A DNA stretch of 41,425 nucleotides, from contig JAQXIJ010000050.1 in assembly GCA_029007725.1 (NCBI GenBank), forward strand, positions 1 to 41,425, given 5' to 3'. The position numbers were made by a program, and so were the translations under genes. Source of the stretch: Bacillota bacterium (lineage in GTDB: Bacteria > Bacillota > Clostridia > UBA1381). Below the pieces are notes generated by a model that did not search any database, was not told where the DNA came from, and was given only the letters and a program-made list of their open reading frames with translations. Within the stretch, counting starts at the first letter, position 1, and every line of letters starts with the position of its first letter. This document shows, in pieces, positions 1 through 8,516 of this stretch.

Positions 1-34
1 GGTAAAATAACTTTAAAAGAAAGAGAAAGATATA

Positions 35-2236
35 ATGGATAAGGAATTAATACAACAGGAATTTTCGCATATGAACAATATGCAAAAGCAGGCTGTTTTT
101 ACAACAGAGGGACCTTTGCTTATTCTTGCGGGAGCAGGCTCAGGAAAAACAACCGTGCTTGTAAACAGAATTGCATATATAATCGAAAGTGAAAATGTGC
201 GTCCTTATAATATTATGGCGATAACCTTTACAAACAAAGCAGCAAACGAAATGAAGGAAAGAGTCAACCGCGCAATCGGAGATTTATCACAAGACATGTG
301 GCTCTGCACCTTTCATACCGCGTGTGTGCGTATTCTGCGGAGCCATATTCAGCTGCTGGGTTTTGAAAGCAGCTTTGTAATCTACGATTCCGCTGACTCA
401 AAAACGCTGCTTAAGGAGTGCTACAAGGAGCTTGACATTGACGAAAAAAATTTTCCGATACGCTCTACGGCGGCAATTATTTCAAAAGCTAAAGACAATA
501 TGCAAGATACCGACACCTTCCGAATGGTGAACAAGTCGGACTACAGACTCAGCAAAATCGCAGACATATATGAGCTTTACCAAAAAAAACTAAAGGCAAA
601 CAACGCTGTTGACTTTGATGACATTCTGTTCTGGGCGGTAAAAATCCTTATGGAAAACCCCGATGTGCTCGAAAAATATCAGGACAGATTCCAATATATA
701 ATGGTAGACGAATATCAGGACACCAACAATGCTCAGTATATGCTTATCAGTATGCTTGCCGCAAAGCACGAGAATATCTGTGTGGTCGGCGATGATGATC
801 AAAGTATTTATAAATTTCGCGGAGCAAATATTCAGAATATTCTGAATTTTGAGGATAATTTTGAAAATGCGGAGATAATAAAGCTGGAGCAGAATTATCG
901 CTCTACAAAAATTATTCTTGACGCCGCAAACGCGGTTATACACAACAACGAGGGCAGAAAGTCCAAATCGCTGTGGACGGAAAATGCGGGAGGCGACAAA
1001 ATTAAATTTCATAACGGCTATAATGAGCGCGACGAAGCTGTTTACATAACAACAGAGATGGAAAAGCTTCACTCTGCAGGAATGAACTATTCTGACATGG
1101 CTGTGCTGTACCGGACAAATGCACAGTCGCGTGTGATAGAGGAAATGCTTTTAAGAAGCGCTGTTCCGTACAAGGTTGTCGGCGGTCTGAGGTTCTATGA
1201 CCGAAAAGAAATAAAAGACATAATTGCATATCTGCGTCTTATACATAATCCGGACGATAACCTTAGCTTTCAGAGGATTATAAACGAGCCGAAGCGCGGC
1301 ATCGGCAGTACAACAATAGAAAAGCTTGCCGCGATTACACAGGATTTCGAAATCAGTATGTTTGATGCCGCGCGCTATGCAAACCAATATGCTTCGCTTT
1401 CAAAATCGCAGGTAAAGCTTGTGGAATTCTGTGAGATGATCATTTCGCTGAAAAATTCCGAAAAGACAATGAAACTTACCGAATTCGTTGAAAAGGTCAT
1501 GAATGACTCAGGGTATATGCCGATGCTTATTTCGGAAAATACCATCGAATCAAAGACCAGAATCGACAACCTCGGCGAATTTATCTCCGCCATTTCGGAA
1601 TACGAAAAAACGGACGAAAATCCATCGCTGTCTGGTTTTCTGGAAAGTGTTGCGCTTATTTCTGACCTGGATTCCTATGACGAGGATGAGGACGTATGCA
1701 TACTTATGACCATTCATTCCGCAAAAGGTCTCGAATTTCCGGCAGTTTTTCTGTCCGGTATGGAAGAAGGGCTTTTCCCATCCGCACGTTCAATGAATTC
1801 GCAGGAAGATTTGGAGGAAGAACGCCGCCTATGTTATGTTGCGATTACGCGTGCAAAAAAATACCTGTACATCACCAACGCAAAGCAGCGTACACTATAC
1901 GGACGCACAACAATGCAGATAAATTCAAGATTTCTTGATGAAATTCCGCATGAATATATTATAGAGGACGGAAATGCAGCTGTCGACAAAATCCCGAAAT
2001 CAATGTCAAAGGTTCACAGCGTCACTGCCGAAATATTTAAAAAATCCCCCATCGCAGCTCCAAAGGGCAATACCGACTTTTCTGCCGGCGACCGTGTTCG
2101 GCACAAAAAATTCGGCAAGGGCACCGTTGTAGCTGTTCAGAAGTTTGAGAAAGACGCTATGCTTGAGGTTAACTTTGACACAATCGGAACAAAGCGTCTT
2201 ATGGCAGCATTTGCAAAACTGGAAAAAATTAAATAA
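35..2236 (+). CDS. pcrA: ATP-dependent 3'-5' DNA helicase, UvrD/PcrA family
   Basis: This encodes a 733-residue superfamily 1A DNA helicase used in nucleotide excision repair and in removing blocks from DNA. The Walker A motif AGAGSGKTT lies at residues 32-40. It is followed by VDEYQDT (motif II), GDDDQSIYKFRGA (motif III), TIHSAKGLEFP (motif V) and YVAITRAKK (motif VI), in the expected order. The last ~50 residues (FSAGDRVRHKKFGKG onward) match the small C-terminal domain of PcrA that binds RNA polymerase, which favours PcrA over Rep. Length is normal for PcrA. The start ATG follows an AGAGAAAGA purine tract. The promoter lies off the left edge. The gene is complete and is followed by the SRP RNA promoter. 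Confidence 0.95.
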   Translation: MDKELIQQEFSHMNNMQKQAVFTTEGPLLILAGAGSGKTTVLVNRIAYIIESENVRPYNIMAITFTNKAANEMKERVNRAIGDLSQDMWLCTFHTACVRILRSHIQLLGFESSFVIYDSADSKTLLKECYKELDIDEKNFPIRSTAAIISKAKDNMQDTDTFRMVNKSDYRLSKIADIYELYQKKLKANNAVDFDDILFWAVKILMENPDVLEKYQDRFQYIMVDEYQDTNNAQYMLISMLAAKHENICVVGDDDQSIYKFRGANIQNILNFEDNFENAEIIKLEQNYRSTKIILDAANAVIHNNEGRKSKSLWTENAGGDKIKFHNGYNERDEAVYITTEMEKLHSAGMNYSDMAVLYRTNAQSRVIEEMLLRSAVPYKVVGGLRFYDRKEIKDIIAYLRLIHNPDDNLSFQRIINEPKRGIGSTTIEKLAAITQDFEISMFDAARYANQYASLSKSQVKLVEFCEMIISLKNSEKTMKLTEFVEKVMNDSGYMPMLISENTIESKTRIDNLGEFISAISEYEKTDENPSLSGFLESVALISDLDSYDEDEDVCILMTIHSAKGLEFPAVFLSGMEEGLFPSARSMNSQEDLEEERRLCYVAITRAKKYLYITNAKQRTLYGRTTMQINSRFLDEIPHEYIIEDGNAAVDKIPKSMSKVHSVTAEIFKKSPIAAPKGNTDFSAGDRVRHKKFGKGTVVAVQKFEKDAMLEVNFDTIGTKRLMAAFAKLEKIK

Positions 2237-2262
2237 AATCACGGCATTTTTTCAAAAAACTC

Positions 2263-2291
2263 TTGCAGTTTTGCATAATATATAGTATAAT
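2263..2291 (+). promoter_or_regulatory. SigA-type promoter for the SRP RNA
   Basis: TTGCAG (2263-2268), a 17-base spacer and a perfect TATAAT (2286-2291) predict transcription from about 2298. The same layout, TTGCAA with 17 bp, recurs before rpmE and the KduI gene. A second TTGACA at 2299 has no good -10 partner. Confidence 0.75.
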
Positions 2292-2323
2292 ATTATAGTT
2301 GACAGTTGAATATCGGCGATGAT

Positions 2324-2426
2324 AACCGAGTCCTGTACGGCTCAATCCTGTGAACCTTGTCAGATGGGGAACCAAGCAGCAATAAGCAGACCTTTGGGCG
2401 CGATACAGATTAACTCGGTTTGAGCC
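2324..2426 (+). ncRNA. ffs: Signal recognition particle RNA, small bacterial type
   Basis: The diagnostic helix 8 is readable: GTCAG, then a TGG stem with a GGAA tetraloop closed by CCA, then AAGCAGCAATAAG (about 2357-2386). This is the Ffh-binding site of SRP RNA. The ends pair as ACCGAGT (2325-2331) with ACTCGGT (2413-2419), and a T-run follows. The 5' end is uncertain: the promoter above would start RNA near 2298, so the primary transcript may be about 130 nt. Its place directly before dnaX is the usual Firmicutes order. Confidence 0.88.
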
Positions 2427-2439
2427 TTTTTTGAAATTT

Positions 2440-2459
2440 ACCCCTTTTGAGGGGTTTTT
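2440..2459 (+). terminator. Short hairpin with T-run between ffs and dnaX
   Basis: ACCCC (2440-2444) pairs with GGGGT (2451-2455) and runs into TTTTT. It is short and sits just upstream of the dnaX Shine-Dalgarno, so it may act as a partial terminator that lets some SRP transcripts read into dnaX. Confidence 0.4.
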
Positions 2460-2487
2460 ACAATTATACAAAAAGGAGGCAACTTTT

Positions 2488-4248
2488 ATGGCATATCAGG
2501 CTATTTACCGAAAATGGCGTCCGGTTGTGTTTGAAGATGTTGTCGGTCAGTCGCATATTACCCGCACTCTCCAAAATCAAATTAAGTCCGGGAAAATTGC
2601 CCATGCCTACCTTTTCTGTGGCACTCGCGGTACCGGAAAAACCACCGCAGCAAAGATTTTTTCGCGTGCAGTAAACTGTCTTAATCCCAAAGATGGCTCT
2701 CCCTGCAATGAATGCGAAGTCTGCCGCGGCATTGCCGATGGCAGTGTTATGGACGTTTTTGAAATTGATGCGGCATCAAACAACGGCGTTGACAACATAC
2801 GTGAAATTATCGAGGATTCAAAATACGTTGCGACCAAAGCAAAATACCGTGTCTATATCATTGACGAGGTGCATATGCTCTCGGGCGGCGCTTTTAACGC
2901 GCTTTTAAAAACTCTTGAAGAACCGCCCGAACACGTTATTTTCATTCTTGCGACAACCGAAGCTCACAAGGTTCCGCCGACGATTTTGTCACGCTGCCAG
3001 CGCTTTGACTTTAAGCGCATAAAGCCGGACAATATAGTCCGTCGTATGCGTGAGATCGCAATGGGTGACGGACTTAATATAACCGATGACGCATATCGGC
3101 TTCTGGCTCATCTTGCTGACGGCTCTATGCGTGACGGTCTTTCCATTCTCGAGCGCTGTATTTCAGCAGCAGGCACAAGCCTTGACTGTGACAGCATAAC
3201 CTCTGTCCTCGGAATTGCAGGAACCGGTGTGATGTTTGATATGGCAGACTGCATTAATAAGGCAGATTCAAAGGGTATTCTTAAAATAATCGACAATCTG
3301 ATGAACGACGGCAAGGATTTAAACGTTTTTATCGACAGTCTTTTGTCGCACTACCGCAACCTTTTGGTATGCAAAGTCACAGAAGAGCCTGAAACGCTGC
3401 TTGACTGTGACGCTGAAGATATGATTGAGCTTAAAGCTCAGGCGGGTCGAACCTCATTTGAAAAACTTTCAAATACCGTTTCAAAGCTTTCCGCGGCACG
3501 TGCAGAAGCCAAATGGGTAAAAGAGCCACGCATAATATATGAGCTGGCACTTATAAAGCTTACAAAACCCGAGCTTGATTTATCGTACGATTCAATTTTA
3601 GACAGGCTTACCGAATGTGAAGAAAAAATAAAAAACGGCATAAACATACAGGTTGAACAACCTCCAAAGCCTGAGCCGCCAAAAAAAGAAGCAAAAAAGC
3701 CCAAGCCGTCTGCACGTCTTTTCGTGCCTATTGACAAAAGCGCCCTTACTGCGCAGAGTCCTATAGTTGCAGCAGCACGCAAATGGGACAAGATTGCAAA
3801 TGCGGTGGCAAAAAAGTTTCCGCATCTTGCCATAGCGGTACTGAACAGGCAAATAACCATTGACGGAGAGGGCATAATACTTATATATAAAAAGGATGAA
3901 ATTATGCCGAAAAAAATTGCCGCGGCATACATCAAGCAGATTACCGCATCGTTCCGTCAGAATACGGGCACGGATTTTAATGTAAAAACAGCGTTTTTTG
4001 AAGATATTGAAGATAATATAATAGATTTCTGGAAAATATCTGACCAAAGCGTTCAGGCAGCCGAAAACACCGACCCAATAGACACTCTTGCCAACAATTT
4101 TCCGGAAATCGTTGAATTTACCGACGAGTCGGAATTTGTCGACTATAAACCTGATAGCAGTGATTTTTCTCAGGCTTCTCTCGAAGACGAAGACGACGAT
4201 GAGGAAGAAGAATTTTTAGAAGATGAGGATTCATCTGATAAAGAATAA
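2488..4248 (+). CDS. dnaX: DNA polymerase III subunits gamma and tau
   Basis: This is the clamp-loader ATPase of the replicative polymerase, 586 residues. The chosen ATG (MAYQAIYRKWRP, the canonical DnaX start) is preceded by AAAGGAGG at 2472-2479; the frame is open farther upstream, but that stretch overlaps the SRP terminator and has no ribosome site. Walker A is GTRGTGKTT (45-53). Zinc-binding cysteines are at 64, 73, 76 and 79. Walker B is IIDEVHML and the SRC motif is ILSRC. The C-terminal third is the tau-type polymerase-interaction region, ending in a very acidic Asp/Glu tail. I saw no slippery A-run that would clearly give a short gamma form. It forms an operon with ybaB (22-base gap) and recR. 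Confidence 0.95.
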   Translation: MAYQAIYRKWRPVVFEDVVGQSHITRTLQNQIKSGKIAHAYLFCGTRGTGKTTAAKIFSRAVNCLNPKDGSPCNECEVCRGIADGSVMDVFEIDAASNNGVDNIREIIEDSKYVATKAKYRVYIIDEVHMLSGGAFNALLKTLEEPPEHVIFILATTEAHKVPPTILSRCQRFDFKRIKPDNIVRRMREIAMGDGLNITDDAYRLLAHLADGSMRDGLSILERCISAAGTSLDCDSITSVLGIAGTGVMFDMADCINKADSKGILKIIDNLMNDGKDLNVFIDSLLSHYRNLLVCKVTEEPETLLDCDAEDMIELKAQAGRTSFEKLSNTVSKLSAARAEAKWVKEPRIIYELALIKLTKPELDLSYDSILDRLTECEEKIKNGINIQVEQPPKPEPPKKEAKKPKPSARLFVPIDKSALTAQSPIVAAARKWDKIANAVAKKFPHLAIAVLNRQITIDGEGIILIYKKDEIMPKKIAAAYIKQITASFRQNTGTDFNVKTAFFEDIEDNIIDFWKISDQSVQAAENTDPIDTLANNFPEIVEFTDESEFVDYKPDSSDFSQASLEDEDDDEEEEFLEDEDSSDKE

Positions 4249-4270
4249 ATTTTAAAGGAGAATTTTTAAC

Positions 4271-4624
4271 ATGGGAAAGTATAAGGGCTTCGGAGGAAGC
4301 GGAATGAATCAGAACAAAAAGTTGCCTAATGTTGTAAAGCAGGCGCAGCTGATGCAGGAAAAAATGGAAGCCGTTCAGAGCGAAATAGAAAAGAAAACGG
4401 TTGAAGCGACATCCGGCGGTGGCGCTGTAAACGTTGTTGTAAACGGAAAAAAAGAGATTGAATCAATAAAAATAAGTCCTGAAGCAGTTGATCCCGAGGA
4501 TGTTGAAACACTCGAAGACCTCATCATGGTCGCTGTAAACGACGCAATCAAGAAGGCTGACGATATGATGGCTGAAGGCATGAGCGAAATCACAGGCGGC
4601 ATCAGTATTCCGGGATTATTCTGA
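4271..4624 (+). CDS. YbaB/EbfC nucleoid-associated DNA-binding protein
   Basis: A 117-residue member of the YbaB/EbfC family, small dimeric DNA-binding proteins usually coded between dnaX and recR. The typical core is present: a helix with [18 protein letters not shown], then a glycine-rich [11 protein letters not shown] strand and the [19 protein letters not shown] helix. An AAAGGAG Shine-Dalgarno at 4253-4259 supports the first ATG. A second ATG eleven codons on (MNQNKK) could also be used, since the first residues are Gly/Lys-rich and poorly conserved in the family. Transcription is most likely from the ffs/dnaX promoter. Confidence 0.92.
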   Translation: MGKYKGFGGSGMNQNKKLPNVVKQAQLMQEKMEAVQSEIEKKTVEATSGGGAVNVVVNGKKEIESIKISPEAVDPEDVETLEDLIMVAVNDAIKKADDMMAEGMSEITGGISIPGLF

Positions 4625-4643
4625 AATTTTTGAGGTAAAAAAC

Positions 4644-5243
4644 ATGTATTCACCAATGATTGAAACGCTGATAGAGCAGTTTGCGCAGCTTCCGGGCATC
4701 GGAAGGAAAAGCGCCGAAAGAATTGCATTTTATCTGCTTGATTCCATGTCCAAAGACGAAGTCGAGCATATGTCAAAGGTTATTTCTTATGCAAAAAATT
4801 CGGTTTTATTCTGCGAAGAATGTCAAAATCTTACTGACATCTCTCCCTGCCCTATCTGTTCCTCACCCAAGCGTGACAAATCAGTTATTTGCGTTGTAGA
4901 GGAACCGAAAGATGTTTCAGCCATAGAAAAAACCGGTCAATATAACGGTCTTTATCACGTATTGCATGGTGTCATATCGCCTATTGACAATGTTTCTCCC
5001 GATGACATCCGTATAAAGGAACTGCTTCGACGCCTTTCGGACGAAACGGTGCGGGAAGTTATAATGGCTACCAACCCTACAGTAAACGGTACCGCCACAG
5101 CTGTTTATATAAAGCGTCTTTTGAAGCCTATGGGCATAAAGGTTACACGCATTGCTCATGGGATTCCTATTGGCTCTGACCTTGAATACGCTGACGAGGT
5201 TACACTTTCCAAGGCTCTCGAAGGCAGAACCGAAATGAATTGA
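4644..5243 (+). CDS. recR: Recombination mediator protein RecR
   Basis: This is a 199-residue RecR, which works with RecO (and RecF) to load RecA onto gapped DNA. An N-terminal helix-hairpin-helix ([17 protein letters not shown]) is followed by a four-cysteine zinc finger ([14 protein letters not shown]) and a Toprim domain with [12 protein letters not shown]. The C-terminal part carries the [14 protein letters not shown] and ARGIP-like ([14 protein letters not shown]) motifs. Length is standard. The 19-base gap after ybaB and the absence of a promoter indicate co-transcription with dnaX and ybaB. Confidence 0.96.
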   Translation: MYSPMIETLIEQFAQLPGIGRKSAERIAFYLLDSMSKDEVEHMSKVISYAKNSVLFCEECQNLTDISPCPICSSPKRDKSVICVVEEPKDVSAIEKTGQYNGLYHVLHGVISPIDNVSPDDIRIKELLRRLSDETVREVIMATNPTVNGTATAVYIKRLLKPMGIKVTRIAHGIPIGSDLEYADEVTLSKALEGRTEMN

Positions 5244-5262
5244 CTGTTTTCTAAAAAACTCT

Positions 5263-5290
5263 TGCAAAATCATAAAAAAAGTGTTATACT
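5263..5290 (+). promoter_or_regulatory. SigA-type promoter for rpmE
   Basis: TTGCAA (about 5263-5268), a 17-base A-rich spacer and TATACT (about 5286-5291) lie about 45 bases upstream of the rpmE start. Confidence 0.7.
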
Positions 5291-5335
5291 GTTAAATGGT
5301 GCTTTTAATTAACTGATTTTACGAAAGGAGGAATT

Positions 5336-5539
5336 ATGATGAAAGAAGGAATCCATCCCGAATACAAGCAGACTACTATAAGATGTGCTTGCGGCGAAGT
5401 GATTAATATCGGCTCAACAAAAGAAGACATTCAGGTCGAAATTTGTTCAAAATGCCATCCGTTCTACACAGGCAAACAGAAGCTTGTCGATACAGGCGGA
5501 CGTGTTGAAAAGTTCAACAAGCGTTTCAACCGCAAATAA
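5336..5539 (+). CDS. rpmE: 50S ribosomal protein L31, zinc-binding form
   Basis: A 67-residue L31 of the large ribosomal subunit. It has four cysteines (CACGEV near residue 19-21 and CSKC near 39-42), the zinc-binding C+ form, followed by the typical [24 protein letters not shown]. The Shine-Dalgarno AAAGGAGG lies at 5324-5331. Two ATG codons stand in tandem at 5336 and 5339; the second has the better spacing from the ribosome site, and the annotation keeps the first. The gene has its own promoter. No clear terminator follows it, so transcription may continue into rpsO. Confidence 0.95.
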   Translation: MMKEGIHPEYKQTTIRCACGEVINIGSTKEDIQVEICSKCHPFYTGKQKLVDTGGRVEKFNKRFNRK

Positions 5540-5582
5540 TAGTAGTTTGTATTGTTATTTTTATTTTGCATTTTAAGTTAAA

Positions 5583-5628
5583 CCTATACTTAGATGACCG
5601 ATTCACCAACGGTTTCTCAGTACATGGG
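5583..5628 (+). promoter_or_regulatory. Hairpin leader of rpsO, probable S15 autoregulatory element
   Basis: A long imperfect stem-loop precedes rpsO. CCTAT (5583-5587) pairs with ATGGG, ACT with AGT, AGA with TCT, and CCG with CGG across the loop ATTCACCAA. S15 is known to repress its own translation through structured leaders in many bacteria. The first arm, CCTAT, can also pair perfectly with ATAGG at 5640-5644, which overlaps the Shine-Dalgarno, so an alternative fold or pseudoknot is possible. Confidence 0.6.
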
Positions 5629-5655
5629 GATAATTAATCATAGGAGGTGAAATTT

Positions 5656-5922
5656 ATGACTAAAGAGCGCAAGCAGGAAATTATCACTACTTTCGCTACT
5701 CACGAAGGGGATACAGGTTCTCCCGAGGTTCAGATTGCTTTGCTTACAGAAAGAATCAATCACTTGAATAACGAACACCTGAACTTCCACAAGAAGGATA
5801 ACCACTCTAAGAGAGGTTTGCTTATGATGGTTGGTAAGAGAAGAAATCTTATGAACTATCTTAAGTCACAGAATATCGAAAGATACCGTGCTTTAGTTGC
5901 TAAGCTGGGTCTTAGAAAGTAA
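5656..5922 (+). CDS. rpsO: 30S ribosomal protein S15
   Basis: An 88-residue S15, which binds 16S rRNA helices 20-22 and is an early assembly protein. The family signature is complete: [48 protein letters not shown] and a C-terminal [12 protein letters not shown]. The ATG at 5656 follows TAGGAGGTG with good spacing. A GTG three codons upstream lies within the ribosome-binding site itself and is rejected. The gene sits directly before pnp, as in E. coli and B. subtilis. Confidence 0.97.
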   Translation: MTKERKQEIITTFATHEGDTGSPEVQIALLTERINHLNNEHLNFHKKDNHSKRGLLMMVGKRRNLMNYLKSQNIERYRALVAKLGLRK

Positions 5923-5933
5923 TTTAGATATGT

Positions 5934-5966
5934 TATGGGCAAGCATTGTATGTTTGCCCATATTTG
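5934..5966 (+). terminator. Hairpin after rpsO
   Basis: TATGGGCAA (5934-5942) pairs perfectly with TTGCCCATA (5954-5962) around an 11-base loop. The following T-tract is weak (TTTGC), so read-through into pnp is likely, as in the classic rpsO-pnp operon. Confidence 0.6.
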
Positions 5967-5972
5967 CATATG

Positions 5973-6080
5973 GGAGATATGATATTTAGCACATAAATAG
6001 AACTCATAACGCAATCTTGTGGGCTGTATTTATCTGCTAATATAATATCTCCGGTCAAAAAAAATTATTATAAGGAGATA
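5973..6080 (+). promoter_or_regulatory. pnp leader: long hairpin with alternative anti-Shine-Dalgarno pairing
   Basis: A nearly continuous stem of about 30 bp spans 5973-6052. GGAGATAT (5973-5980) pairs with ATATCTCC (6045-6052), TTAGCA (5986-5991) with TGCTAA (6035-6040), ATAAATA (5993-5999) with TATTTAT (6027-6033), and CTCATAA (6003-6009) with TTGTGGG (6017-6023, two wobbles). The loop is 7 nt. The 3' arm bases TATCTCC (6046-6052) are also a perfect complement of the pnp ribosome-binding site GGAGATA (6074-6080). The 5' arm and the Shine-Dalgarno therefore share one sequence and can compete for one partner. In E. coli, pnp is autocontrolled through RNase III cutting of a leader stem; a comparable switch here is inference. 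Confidence 0.7.
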
Positions 6081-6084
6081 AACT

Positions 6085-8415
6085 ATGTTCAGAAAATTTG
6101 AAACAGAACTTGCAGGACGTCCGCTCGTTATCGAAACCGGCAAAATGTGCTGTCTTGCAAACGGTCATTGCCTTGTTCGCTATGGCGATACAGTGGTTAT
6201 GGTCAACGTAACAGCATCAAGAACACCGAGAGAAGGTATAGACTTCTTCCCTCTTTCGGTTGATTACGAAGAAAAACTATATTCCGTAGGTAAGATCCCG
6301 GGCGGATATATCAAGCGCGAATCTAAGCCATCCGAAAAGGCAATCCTCACATCACGTGTTATCGACAGACCTATAAGACCACTGTTCCCAGCCGATCTAA
6401 GAAACGACTGTACAGTCGTTGCAACAGTTCTTTCCGTCGAGCAGGACAATCCTCCCGAAGTTGCCGCAATGATAGGTACTTCTATAGCGCTTTCCATTTC
6501 GGATATTCCTTGGAATGGTCCGATAGGCGCAGTTTGGCTCGGACTTGTTGACGGTGAGTATGTTATAAACCCGACTGTTGCTCAGCGAGAAAAGTCAGAA
6601 ATGCACGTTACAGTTGCAGGAACAAAGCAAAAAATTGTAATGATTGAAGCCGGCGCAAACGAAGTAGACGAGCAGGTTATGCTGGACGGTATTAAATTTG
6701 CACACCATGAAATCAAAAAAATCTGTGATTTTGTTGAATCAATCAAGGAAGAAATCGGAAAGCCGAAATTTGAATACACACCGCACACCATCAATCAGGA
6801 TTTATGGAACGCTGTTAAAGATCTTGAATATGAAAACATTAAGCACGCACTCGACACAGATGATAAAAACGTTCGTGACGAAAGAATTGGTGTAATTGAA
6901 GACGAAATTACCGAAAAGCTTTCAGAGCAGTTCCCTAATCTTTCGGAAACTCTCGGCGAGCTGTTATATAAAATGCAGAAGGAAATCGTAAGAGCATGGC
7001 TGGTTGCCGGCAAACGTGTAGACGGCAGAGCTCTCGACGAAATCAGACCACTGTCCGCAGAGGTTGACCTTCTTCCTAGGGCTCACGGTTCGGGACTTTT
7101 CACTAGGGGTCAGACCCAAGTTATGACCGTTGCAACTCTCGCGCCTCTTGCCGAAATGCAGAAGCTGGACGGCATCGATACTGAAGAAACAAAGAGATAT
7201 ATGCACCACTATAACTTCCCTTCATATTCTGTAGGCGAAACAAAACCTTCTCGCGGTCCCGGACGACGTGAAATCGGTCACGGAGCACTGGCTGAGCGTT
7301 CACTCGTTCCTGTTCTTCCGTCAGAAGAAGAATTTCCGTATGCAATCAGAACGGTTTCTGAGGTTCTTTCTTCAAACGGTTCTACATCACAAGGATCTGT
7401 ATGTGGTTCTACACTTGCTCTTATGGCTGCAGGTGTTCCGATCAAAGCTCCAGTTGCAGGTATCTCATGCGGACTTATTACAACCGACAACGGCTTTACA
7501 ACAATGGTAGATATCCAGGGGCTTGAAGATTTTTATGGTGAAATGGACTTTAAAGTTGCCGGAACAAAGAAAGGTATCACTTCAATCCAGGTTGATATAA
7601 AAAATGACGGCTTAACATATGAAGTAATAAACGAAGCTTTTCAAAAAACAAAAAAAGCGAGAAAATATATAATCGATAACGTGCTTTTGAAAGCTATTCC
7701 GGCAGTACGCGACCACCTGTCACCATATGCTCCCAAGGTATCAACAATGCACATTGACACAGAGAAAATCCGTGACGTTATCGGTCAGGGCGGCAAGGTT
7801 ATTCAAAAAATTGTCGCTGACACCAATGCGAAAATCGATATTGAAGAAGACGGTACAATCCATATATTTGCCGTCGATCAGGCTTCGGGCGATGCTGCAA
7901 GAGCAGCTATTGAGCTTATTGTAAAAGAACCTGAAGTCGGTGAGGTTTACGAAGGTACAGTCAAGACAATCACACCTTTTGGTGCATTTGTTGAAATCCT
8001 TCCGGGTAAGGACGGTCTTTGCCATATTTCAAAGCTTTCCTATGACCGCGTAGAAAAGGTCGAAGACGTTGTTGAAGTTGGTCAGAAACTTACCGTTAAG
8101 GTTATGGAAATTGACGAAAAGACGGGCAAAATAAGCCTGTCACACAAGGATTTGCTTCCAAAGCCTGATGGTTATGAAGAAAAGAGAAGTTCCGACAGAC
8201 GTATGCAGGAAAACAGACAGTCCGAGCATAGACCATACGGCAGCAGCAGACCGGATTACAGACGAAACAATATGCACAAATCCGAACCAAGGCCTGATCA
8301 GCAAAGGCAAGAGCCGGAAAAGCCAGTAGCCCCTCTTCCTGTAACAGAGGAAAAGAATCCTGGAGATAAAAAAGAAGAAAAAGGTGGTTTATTCAGCAGA
8401 CTTTTAGGTAAATAA
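6085..8415 (+). CDS. pnp: Polyribonucleotide nucleotidyltransferase (PNPase)
   Basis: A 776-residue 3'-5' phosphorolytic exoribonuclease of mRNA decay. It has two RNase PH domains (residues ~10-230 and ~300-540, with the FFPLSVDYEEK and GRREIGHGALAER motifs) linked by a helical domain. A KH domain follows (DVIGQGGKVIQKI, ~555-610), then an S1 domain (EGTVKTITPFGAFVEI, ~620-690). Beyond the usual ~700 residues there is a ~85-residue disordered tail rich in Arg, Pro, Gln and Lys that ends GGLFSRLLGK. Such tails occur in some Clostridia and may bind RNA or helicase partners. The start follows AAGGAGAT at 6072-6079, inside the switch-like leader. Confidence 0.96.
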   Translation: MFRKFETELAGRPLVIETGKMCCLANGHCLVRYGDTVVMVNVTASRTPREGIDFFPLSVDYEEKLYSVGKIPGGYIKRESKPSEKAILTSRVIDRPIRPLFPADLRNDCTVVATVLSVEQDNPPEVAAMIGTSIALSISDIPWNGPIGAVWLGLVDGEYVINPTVAQREKSEMHVTVAGTKQKIVMIEAGANEVDEQVMLDGIKFAHHEIKKICDFVESIKEEIGKPKFEYTPHTINQDLWNAVKDLEYENIKHALDTDDKNVRDERIGVIEDEITEKLSEQFPNLSETLGELLYKMQKEIVRAWLVAGKRVDGRALDEIRPLSAEVDLLPRAHGSGLFTRGQTQVMTVATLAPLAEMQKLDGIDTEETKRYMHHYNFPSYSVGETKPSRGPGRREIGHGALAERSLVPVLPSEEEFPYAIRTVSEVLSSNGSTSQGSVCGSTLALMAAGVPIKAPVAGISCGLITTDNGFTTMVDIQGLEDFYGEMDFKVAGTKKGITSIQVDIKNDGLTYEVINEAFQKTKKARKYIIDNVLLKAIPAVRDHLSPYAPKVSTMHIDTEKIRDVIGQGGKVIQKIVADTNAKIDIEEDGTIHIFAVDQASGDAARAAIELIVKEPEVGEVYEGTVKTITPFGAFVEILPGKDGLCHISKLSYDRVEKVEDVVEVGQKLTVKVMEIDEKTGKISLSHKDLLPKPDGYEEKRSSDRRMQENRQSEHRPYGSSRPDYRRNNMHKSEPRPDQQRQEPEKPVAPLPVTEEKNPGDKKEEKGGLFSRLLGK

Positions 8416-8483
8416 TATCAACAGTCAAGAGCGCATATATATTCTTTCTATAATAGAATATAAAAATAGCATTGACAGAAATA

Positions 8484-8516
8484 AAAAGCGTTGCTTAACA
8501 AACAGCAACGTTTTTT
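8484..8516. terminator. Bidirectional terminator between pnp and the convergent hydrolase
   Basis: AAAAAGCGTTGC (8484-8494) pairs with GCAACGTTTTTT (8505-8516), giving T-runs on both strands. The last four codons of the hydrolase on the - strand lie inside this hairpin, so stop codon and terminator overlap. A second stem, TATATTCT/AGAATATA, lies just upstream around 8437-8461. Confidence 0.75.

Noticed and set aside
2431-2487. Upstream extension of dnaX by 19 codons
   Set aside because: The extension starts inside the SRP RNA T-run and hairpin, has no Shine-Dalgarno, and DnaX proteins begin at MAYQ-type sequence.
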